From Chitinophagales bacterium (lineage in GTDB: Bacteria; Bacteroidota; Bacteroidia; Chitinophagales; UBA2359), in the NCBI GenBank assembly GCA_020631035.1, contig JAHDIA010000493.1, positions 1 through 5,026 on the forward strand: a stretch of 5,026 bases of DNA. Direction: 5' to 3'. A program made the translations under genes and the position numbers. Below are positions 1 through 5,026 of this stretch, piece by piece (positions within the stretch are counted from its first letter, which is position 1; each line of letters starts with the position of its first letter). The notes below the pieces were generated by a model, which saw only the letters and a program-made list of their open reading frames with translations, searched no databases and had not been told where the DNA came from.

Positions 1-238
1 AGGCACAAAACATAATGGTCATTCTATTATTCATTCTTAAATGTGCCGCTGTTTCATTTCCACTACCTGTAAGATTTAACCATACAATTTTATTTTTATC
101 AATCACTCTAAAAGAGTCTGTACCTTTTGGGGATACATTCACTCTTCCATTGGCTGCTGCTGTTCCAACAAAAAAAATCTTTTGATTTTCAATGAACTGT
201 TTTAGTTCTGGTGTAATGCAATCTAATTTCTTTGCCAT
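1..238 (-). CDS. Pyridoxamine 5'-phosphate oxidase family (PPOX-class, FMN-binding) protein, 3' part missing
   Basis: Seen: 79 codons open from an ATG at 238 to the left edge. An in-frame TAA lies just upstream at 248-250, so this ATG is the first possible start. The protein begins MAKKLDCITPEL and carries the block FFVGTAAANGRVNVSPKG (residues 22-39), then the pattern WLNLTGSGNETAAHL (53-67) and RMTIMFCA (72-79). Known of the family: these blocks are typical of short (about 180-residue) cytoplasmic PPOX-like proteins with a split-barrel FMN-binding fold; VNVSPKG and GSGNETAAHL lie in the flavin-binding half. Members use flavins (FMN, sometimes F420) in poorly defined redox reactions, and most are not the true PdxH enzyme. 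Inference: a general flavoprotein oxidoreductase of unknown substrate. There is no signal peptide. The C-terminal half is outside the window. A gap of more than 300 bases separates it from the upstream molybdoenzyme gene, so it probably has its own promoter, which I could not identify. Confidence 0.88.
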   Translation of the reverse strand, partial: MAKKLDCITPELKQFIENQKIFFVGTAAANGRVNVSPKGTDSFRVIDKNKIVWLNLTGSGNETAAHLRMNNRMTIMFCA

Positions 239-340
239 TTGTTCAATTTAACTAGAATGTTAGAGATTTTAAAGATAAATATTTTTGCTAAGAGTGTGTG
301 TAAGGTTTGGGGTGTTTTTTTTTATGTAAAAGTTTATTCA

Positions 341-348
341 TACTTTTG
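341..348 (+). promoter_or_regulatory. Candidate Bacteroidota -7 promoter element
   Basis: The octamer TACTTTTG matches the Bacteroidota primary-sigma -7 consensus TAnnTTTG exactly. It would place a transcription start near 354-357, about 75-90 bases before the structured block at 430-515 on the same strand. The -33 partner is weak: a T-run (315-323) occupies the right distance but has no TTG. A second exact match, TATTTTTG at 280-287, also lacks a -33 box. In such AT-rich DNA either could be chance. Confidence 0.3.
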
Positions 349-429
349 CATAACGTCTAAATGCTACTATATATTTTATGCATCAAAGTGTAATAGAGTT
401 CAAAAACGAAGCGACGAAGGATAAAACGA

Positions 430-515
430 ACTAGCCTACGCCCGATAGAAGCACGTACCATGTACGGCGGATAGCGGGGACACACTTTGAGACGGAGATA
501 GTGGCGTTCCGTACA
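430..515 (+). ncRNA. Candidate structured RNA, resembling the Flavo-1 motif of Flavobacteria
   Basis: Seen: a GC-richer block in an AT-rich gap. CCCG (441-444) pairs with CGGG (475-478). Inside are GC (451-452) with GC (467-468), a bulged A453, then CGTAC (454-458) with GTACG (462-466) closing a three-base loop. Between outer and inner helices is a symmetric 6x6 internal loop, ATAGAA (445-450) opposite GGATAG (469-474). It could be filled by A-U pairs and sheared G-A pairs, as expected for a folded RNA. A second possible stem, ACGGA (492-496) with TCCGT (508-512), follows. From memory, intergenic regions of Flavobacteria often carry the layout GATAGAAGC, variable hairpin, GCGGATAG between complementary arms; I associate this with the Rfam Flavo-1 family but cannot confirm it. 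The plus orientation is chosen because the GATAGAAGC...GCGGATAG order reads that way and a -7-like element lies upstream. The ends are approximate. No clear terminator (stem plus T-run) follows on the plus strand. It might instead be a DNA repeat. Confidence 0.5.
464..504 (+). repeat. Imperfect direct repeat around GATAG inside the candidate RNA
   Basis: ACGGCGGATAGCGG (464-477) recurs as ACGGAGATAGTGG (492-504), differing by one gap and two substitutions. The pentamer GATAG also occurs at 444-448, giving three copies within about 60 bases. This may be a duplication of the 3' half of the RNA element, or a shared structural submotif. Confidence 0.45.
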
Positions 516-559
516 AAAAAGTATCAAATTGCGCACCAGTTGCCAGAGCCAAATAAGGT

Positions 560-2659
560 TCAGTCTGCCATTTTTGAAACACTTACATAGACTCCATTTA
601 AGGCTGCATTTCCAGTTAAGGAGTCTACTCTTAGGTCGTCTGTGAGGTCGTTGATGCTGACGCTGTTTTGAGCTGCGGCAATTTTCATTTTTGATTTTTT
701 GCTGGCTCCAAATCCTTGGGGTAAGCTTAGTACGCCTTCCATAATTTCATCGGTGACTTCGGCTTCTACTTTGATTTGTCCGACTCTTGATTTTAGCAAA
801 ATATATTCTCCTGAAGTTACCCCTAGCCTATCGGCGTCTGTGGGGTTAATCAATACAGTGCATTCGTTTCTACCTTTGGATAAACGGTGGGCGTTGTGGG
901 TCCAGGTATTGTGTTGTCTTAGTACACGACGGCCAATCATTTGGTAGGAAAAATCGTTTTCGGAAGCGGTTGTATTCAATGATTCGTCGAGTCTTTTAAG
1001 GTCTTCTAAAAAGACTGGATGGATCAATCTGACAGTATCGTCATCTGTTTGCAATCGCTCTTTTAGACAGGAGGTTAGCGGGCCTAAATCTATGCCGTGT
1101 GGATGTTCTTTTAATTTTTCTAGTGTTAGTCCGTCTTTGGCATATTTTCCCATTTGTAGTGCCATATTGAGAAACATTTCGGGTGAATGTCCTTGGTTTT
1201 TTTCTCCTTTTAATCTTGCAGTTAGCTCTGCTAAGATTTCCCAATCGTGTTTGACATTTCCTTTTTTTGGGAAAAGAGCAGGAGAATATTTGGCAATGTT
1301 TCTAATGGCTAAATTTAAAAATGTAATGTCGTATTGTGAGATTTCTAGCCCACTGGTCGCAGGAAAAATAATGTCTGCGTGTTTGCTGGTTTCGGTCAAA
1401 TAAATATCTGAGCAAACTATGAAATCCAGTTTTTCAAATGCTTTTTCCAATCTTCTTCCGTTGGGTACTGAAAGGACGGGATTGCCTGCTACGCATACCA
1501 ATGCCTTGATTTGTCCTTCACCTTCTGTTTCTATTTCTTCGGCAAGAGAAGCGGAGGGTGTTTCGCCAAGATATTTGGGTAATTTCCGTACTCTGGACAG
1601 TGGAATAGATTTATATTTTGGTTTCCCCTTCTTAGGACTAAATGAAATTGGATCAATGGCAGGACTTGGGAACATCATTCCGCCTTCTCTGTCGTAATTT
1701 CCATTTAGGATATTGAAAACATTGGTCAGCCAAATGCATAGTCCGCCAAATGTTTGTGTACTCAATCCCATTCGGCTGTATAACACTGCTTTGTCTGCGG
1801 CTGCCATTTCGAGGGTAAGCGATTTGATTTTTTCGGCTTTGATGCCTGTTATTTTTTCGGCTAATTCTGGAGTGTATTTCTCTGCCAATGTTTTTATTTC
1901 TTCTAAGCCTGTTACATTGTCTGCTAAGTGATTCAGTCGGATTTTATCTTCTTTGATGATGGTGTGTATCATTGCCAAGAGCAAGACGACGTCGGTTTCT
2001 GGCTTGATGAATAAATGTTCGTCTGCCTTTCTAGCGGTTTCTGTTCTTCGGGGATCTATTACTACAATTTTGCCGCCTCTTTCTTGAATGGCTCGGAATC
2101 TTTTGGGGATGTCAGGAGCAGACATCATACTTCCATTGGATACGAGTGGATTTCCTCCCATTATCAATAAATAGTTGGTTCGGTCGAGGTCTGGAACGGG
2201 ATTGAGAATGGAATGTCCCAACATATGTAGGGAGGCGACATGGTGTGGCATTTGATCTACTGTAGAGGCACTGAATCTTGACTTGGTTCTCAATGCTTTT
2301 ATAAATGGGCGTACAAACAATAGGTTGCCCATATTGTGTGCATTGGGGTTGCCTAGGAAAGTAGCGACTGCATTGTCACCATGTTTGTTTTGAATTTCTT
2401 GTATTTTATTTACTGTGAAATCAAATGCTTCTTCCCAACTGATTTCTTCAAATCCATTTGCCGTTTTTTTCAAGGGTGACCTTAGTCGATCTTCGTCAAA
2501 ATAGAAGTCTTGTAGGGCGACTGCTTTGGGGCAAATATGCCCTCTTGATAGTGGGTCTTTGGGGTCTCCTTTGATGGAGAGGATGTTTTCCCCTTCGTGG
2601 GTAATTTCGATGCCACAGAGGGCTTCGCATATGTTGCAGGTACGGTAATGGGTTTGCAT
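560..2659 (-). CDS. Molybdopterin oxidoreductase (bis-MGD, 4Fe-4S; FdhF/BisC-like family), single subunit
   Basis: About 699 residues from the ATG at 2659. An in-frame TTG at 2689 would add ten residues, but the ATG puts the 4Fe-4S cysteines at C8, C11, C15 and C43, almost exactly as I recall for E. coli formate dehydrogenase H, so I prefer it. Domains in order: an N-terminal 4Fe-4S Mo/W bis-MGD domain (about 1-60, including Lys45 two residues after the last cysteine, the position of the electron-relay Lys); a molybdopterin domain (about 60-490) with MGGNPLVSNG and VVIDPRRTETA cofactor-binding blocks; and a C-terminal molybdopterin-dinucleotide-binding domain (about 590-699) with WTHNAHRLSKGR, NPTDADRLGV and LTGNAALNGVYVSV. 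The segment STVDQMPHH places Asp135 about where the Mo-ligand Sec/Cys sits in formate dehydrogenases. No Tat signal, so cytoplasmic. No iron-sulfur or membrane partner gene adjoins it; substrate and electron partner are unknown. The gene is intact and visibly richer in G and C than the two genes upstream. No terminator is clear after the stop. Confidence 0.93.
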   Translation of the reverse strand: MQTHYRTCNICEALCGIEITHEGENILSIKGDPKDPLSRGHICPKAVALQDFYFDEDRLRSPLKKTANGFEEISWEEAFDFTVNKIQEIQNKHGDNAVATFLGNPNAHNMGNLLFVRPFIKALRTKSRFSASTVDQMPHHVASLHMLGHSILNPVPDLDRTNYLLIMGGNPLVSNGSMMSAPDIPKRFRAIQERGGKIVVIDPRRTETARKADEHLFIKPETDVVLLLAMIHTIIKEDKIRLNHLADNVTGLEEIKTLAEKYTPELAEKITGIKAEKIKSLTLEMAAADKAVLYSRMGLSTQTFGGLCIWLTNVFNILNGNYDREGGMMFPSPAIDPISFSPKKGKPKYKSIPLSRVRKLPKYLGETPSASLAEEIETEGEGQIKALVCVAGNPVLSVPNGRRLEKAFEKLDFIVCSDIYLTETSKHADIIFPATSGLEISQYDITFLNLAIRNIAKYSPALFPKKGNVKHDWEILAELTARLKGEKNQGHSPEMFLNMALQMGKYAKDGLTLEKLKEHPHGIDLGPLTSCLKERLQTDDDTVRLIHPVFLEDLKRLDESLNTTASENDFSYQMIGRRVLRQHNTWTHNAHRLSKGRNECTVLINPTDADRLGVTSGEYILLKSRVGQIKVEAEVTDEIMEGVLSLPQGFGASKKSKMKIAAAQNSVSINDLTDDLRVDSLTGNAALNGVYVSVSKMAD

Positions 2660-2792
2660 ATGGATTTGGATTTGAAAATAAATGTACAATTTTTATTTTT
2701 TTGAAGCAAATGTTTGAGTGCTTCGTCGCTACTTGTTATCCCAAATATCGGACCACCACTATTTTATAGGGTTTTGTCGCATCTGTAGTTTT
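2660..2792. other. Intergenic spacer upstream of the molybdoenzyme gene
   Basis: About 130 bases between the peptidase stop and the molybdoenzyme ATG. It contains a short inverted repeat, GAAGC (2703-2707) and GCTTC (2720-2724), with a 12-base loop. On the transcribed minus strand this is followed by an A-run rather than a T-run, so it is not an intrinsic terminator. The best -7-like octamer on the minus strand (complement of 2742-2749, GATATTTG) has one mismatch and no -33 partner. The molybdoenzyme may have its own weak promoter here or be read through from the upstream pair. Confidence 0.4.
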
Positions 2793-4463
2793 TCATATTG
2801 ATTTCATATCAATCCAATTATTTATCATACTTCTTAAAGCACCTAATGGAATTGATCCATTTTCTAAAATTTTAGAGTGGAATTCTTTTATATCAAAACT
2901 ATCTCCTAGTTTTTTTTCAGCTAATATTCGGAGTGCTTTTATTTCTTCTCCACCTACATCATATGAAGTGAGTTGAGCTGGCCATATGATGCTTCTATGG
3001 TAACCAGTTAAGGCTTCTATTTCATTAAATCCAGATTCCATTATATATGCGACTACCTCTTCCTTGGTCCACCCCATTAAATGCAGTCCTGGATCTACAA
3101 CCATACCTCTTGATGGTAATGCCCGTCTTCTAATTAAAGCAGATTTATGTTCATATAATCCCATTTCTTCAGCCAACTGTTCGCTATACCTAGCCCACCC
3201 TTCTATGTAACTTCCAAACCAACTTAATTTTGAAATAGGGTGTAAATTTTCAATATCTTTTTCTATACCTATTTGTAAATGGTGTCCTGGATAAGTTTCG
3301 TGAAATGTAAGGACTTCATTATGGCCTTTTTGTTGTTGTTTAGGATTATTTAAGTTGATTCTAAAATAAGCAGGTTCATCTCCTTTAGCGGCTTCGTAGC
3401 TTCCTGTTCCTGCTTCATGTCGTTCATATGTTTTGATTGCCACTTCAGTTGTTGGGAGAACCGCAAACCATTTTTTTGATTCTTCTTTTGCTTTTGAAAG
3501 GAGTTGAGAATTGACTTCTAAAATCTCTTCACTTGTATTAAAATAGTTGGAAGCATCTTCATTCATTAATTTAATAATCTCAGTAAACTCAGAGGTTTGG
3601 TATAAGTCTAGTCCTAATTCTGAAATTTTACTTTTATTTCTAGCAACAATTTTTTGACCTAATTCAAATATTTCTTCTCCTGATTTATTTGTAGTGGTGC
3701 TTGCTCGGATGTATGCCTGATAGCAATCTCTACCATTTGGTAATGCCAACATAGACACCTCCTCTCTTGCAGCATCTAGGTATTCATTTTTTAAAAAGTT
3801 TTGATACTCTAAAAGTGTGGGAATAATTTTATCTACAAGCAATTTTTCCCACTGAATTTGAAAATGCTGGTCGTCGTCTCGTTTTGCAGGAGACATAAAT
3901 GGAGAATCTTCGATTTTGTAATCTTGTAAAACTTGTAATTGGTCGATGACGAGTTCTACAATTACCTTTGGCATAGAGTATCCTAGTGATAAGCCTTTCT
4001 TCAAGTTTTTGATTTCTGTTTTGACAAAAGATGGGAATTGATTCCAACGATCAAAGGCCTGAACACGAAGCTCTTCAGAACCCACCGCTTGAAATCTAGC
4101 CAGTGAGAGCCACATAGATTGCCATCCACTAAGATGATTTACATCCCAAAGATTTCGCTTACAAACCCTCAGTCCAATGCTACTTTCTAGTTTTTCTTTT
4201 AACAACCAATAGGTTATTTTATCTTTCTTTTGAAGGATTTGACTTGTATCAAGCTTAGACAACTCACTATAAAGCTTATCTTCAAAACTTTCCCACTTGG
4301 CTATTTCTGATAACTCATTGGAGTTGATTGTATCATGTCTTTCAAGCTCAATATCGGAATAGTATGCCCACTCTGGGAATCTTTCTAAAGCTTTCTTATA
4401 ATAAATGTCAGCTAATTCATCTATTGATGGTTTTAGCGTTTTATTTTTAGTATTTAAGTTCAT
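2793..4463 (-). CDS. DUF885 family protein, putative zinc metallopeptidase
   Basis: A complete 556-residue protein from the ATG at 4463, preceded by an A-rich stretch and no Shine-Dalgarno, as usual in Bacteroidota. Seen: the motif HETYPGHHLQ begins at His388 (H388, E389, G393, H394, H395). It is followed by the second conserved block EGWARYSEQLAEEMG (Glu421 onward) and a C-terminal block WPAQLTSYDVGGEEIKAL (494-511). Known of the family: DUF885 (PF05960) proteins share these blocks. The HExxPGHH motif plus the downstream Glu resembles a gluzincin zinc site, and members are usually predicted carboxypeptidases or dipeptidases; biochemical proof is thin. Inference: His388, one of His394/His395 and Glu421 bind zinc, with Glu389 as general base. 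Many relatives are secreted lipoproteins of about 600 residues. This one begins MNLNTKNKTLK, with no signal peptide or lipobox, so it should be cytoplasmic. It starts 6 bases after the Nudix stop, which implies cotranscription. Confidence 0.9.
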   Translation of the reverse strand: MNLNTKNKTLKPSIDELADIYYKKALERFPEWAYYSDIELERHDTINSNELSEIAKWESFEDKLYSELSKLDTSQILQKKDKITYWLLKEKLESSIGLRVCKRNLWDVNHLSGWQSMWLSLARFQAVGSEELRVQAFDRWNQFPSFVKTEIKNLKKGLSLGYSMPKVIVELVIDQLQVLQDYKIEDSPFMSPAKRDDDQHFQIQWEKLLVDKIIPTLLEYQNFLKNEYLDAAREEVSMLALPNGRDCYQAYIRASTTTNKSGEEIFELGQKIVARNKSKISELGLDLYQTSEFTEIIKLMNEDASNYFNTSEEILEVNSQLLSKAKEESKKWFAVLPTTEVAIKTYERHEAGTGSYEAAKGDEPAYFRINLNNPKQQQKGHNEVLTFHETYPGHHLQIGIEKDIENLHPISKLSWFGSYIEGWARYSEQLAEEMGLYEHKSALIRRRALPSRGMVVDPGLHLMGWTKEEVVAYIMESGFNEIEALTGYHRSIIWPAQLTSYDVGGEEIKALRILAEKKLGDSFDIKEFHSKILENGSIPLGALRSMINNWIDMKSI

Positions 4464-4469
4464 TGGTTT

Positions 4470-5026
4470 TTATTTATTTTTAGTTTGTTTAAAATAAAAT
4501 TCAATCCATTCCTTATGATTTAGGTGCCAATTTTCTATCTCATCAAATGCTTTCCACTCTACTTTTTCGCTTTCTATTGATGTTTGTATTTGCCCAGATA
4601 CAATTCGACATTTGAACAAAAGATGGTAGGATGTGAAGGGGTAAAAATTATTGGGTTTCCTACTTCTAATGCCAACTAAGGAATCTACTTCTACTAGCAA
4701 TCCTGTTTCTTCCAATAGCTCTTTTTTTACATTTTCTTCTGGGCTTAGCCCTAGCTCTGCCCAACCGCCTGGTATGCCCCAGCATTTGTCATCACTTCTT
4801 TGTTCTAGTAGCAATTTACCATTGGGAGCTTCAATGATTCCATTGACACCAACTTTGGGGGTGATGTATCCTTGTTCATCAGTGGGATCTATTTTCGAGA
4901 TTTTCAAACTGAATAGGTTTTCGTACAGAAATTCGGTCACTGATAATATTTCGGAATACCTGATTTGATCGTATTCATTTTTAGCATAATTTTTTCCAGT
5001 GGTGGCGGATTTTCTTAGCATTTCTA
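4470..5026 (-). CDS. Nudix hydrolase with N-terminal Nudix_hydro_N domain, 5' end missing
   Basis: The stop is at 4470-4472 and the frame stays open to the right edge. An ATG at 5021 would give 183 residues, but the codons before it are not stops. The visible start (LRKSATTGKNYAKNEYDQIRY) aligns with the interior of the helical Nudix_hydro_N domain (PF12535), whose members usually begin about 10-20 residues earlier with a helix ending in a pattern like AQTGLTYAKDxFDxxRY. The true start is therefore probably outside the window. Numbering from the 5021 ATG, a Nudix fold spans about 53-180, with WGIPGGWAELG (81-91) and the Nudix box from Gly86 to Leu108. The box core KELLEETGL is intact for metal binding (Glu101, Glu104, Glu105), but Leu92 replaces the first Glu and Lys100 the usual Arg. 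Relatives with this domain pair are often annotated as ADP-ribose or other nucleoside-diphosphate pyrophosphatases; the substrate here cannot be read from sequence. Cytoplasmic, and the first visible gene of an operon with the DUF885 peptidase. Confidence 0.9.
   Translation of the reverse strand, partial: EMLRKSATTGKNYAKNEYDQIRYSEILSVTEFLYENLFSLKISKIDPTDEQGYITPKVGVNGIIEAPNGKLLLEQRSDDKCWGIPGGWAELGLSPEENVKKELLEETGLLVEVDSLVGIRSRKPNNFYPFTSYHLLFKCRIVSGQIQTSIESEKVEWKAFDEIENWHLNHKEWIEFYFKQTKNK

Noticed and set aside
239..424. Plus-strand open frame of 61 codons across the left intergenic gap
   Set aside because: It starts at a TTG, has low-complexity Phe/Tyr/Cys/Lys-rich composition with no recognisable motif, and ends just before the structured block; it looks like chance coding in AT-rich DNA.
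492..520. Stem ACGGA/TCCGT followed by an A-run as a terminator of the plus-strand RNA or of the molybdoenzyme transcript
   Set aside because: On the plus strand it is followed by A residues, and on the minus strand the T-run comes before the stem, so neither direction fits an intrinsic terminator.
699..1931. Several plus-strand open frames opposite the molybdoenzyme gene
   Set aside because: They are antisense shadows of a conserved, motif-bearing protein and show no family features of their own.
2660..2689. TTG start at 2689 extending the molybdoenzyme by ten residues
   Set aside because: The extra residues are unconserved, and the ATG at 2659 places the iron-sulfur cysteines at the positions expected for the family.
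2703..2724. Hairpin GAAGC/GCTTC as a terminator
   Set aside because: The stem is five pairs with a 12-base loop, and neither strand has a T-run directly after it.
2742..2749. Minus-strand -7-like octamer GATATTTG as the molybdoenzyme promoter
   Set aside because: It has one mismatch to TAnnTTTG and no -33 TTTG at the right distance, so it is too weak to call.
4651..4968. Plus-strand open frame of 105 codons opposite the Nudix gene
   Set aside because: The minus strand encodes a clear Nudix domain here; the Ser/Pro-rich antisense product has no recognisable domain.

Overview
The window reads as a piece of a Bacteroidota chromosome, probably Flavobacteriia or a related class. The DNA is AT-rich. 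Starts are preceded by A-rich stretches with no Shine-Dalgarno sequence. Two exact matches to the Bacteroidota -7 promoter element (TAnnTTTG) lie in the leading gap. That gap also holds a structured element resembling an intergenic RNA motif I associate with Flavobacteria. The assignment is inference; no marker gene is present.

Layout: all four protein genes are on the minus strand, so transcription runs right to left. In that order they are: (i) a Nudix hydrolase with its own N-terminal helper domain, cut by the right edge (4470-5026); (ii) a DUF885-family putative zinc peptidase starting 6 bases after it (2793-4463), almost certainly in the same operon; (iii) after about 130 bases, a complete single-subunit molybdopterin oxidoreductase of about 699 residues (560-2659); (iv) after about 320 bases, the N-terminal 79 residues of a pyridoxamine 5'-phosphate oxidase-like flavoprotein, cut by the left edge (1-238).

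The gap at 239-559 holds the main non-protein signal: a GC-richer block at about 430-515 that folds as CCCG/CGGG closing a symmetric purine-rich internal loop and a GTAC-containing hairpin. It is best read on the plus strand, opposite to all the genes. My best candidate family is Flavo-1, from memory and unverified.

The genes do not form an obvious pathway. The Nudix/peptidase pair looks like housekeeping or salvage functions, and the molybdoenzyme has no partner subunit in view. I see no mobile element, CRISPR array, tRNA, rRNA or defence cassette, and no protein-based novel system. The RNA element is the item most worth following up.
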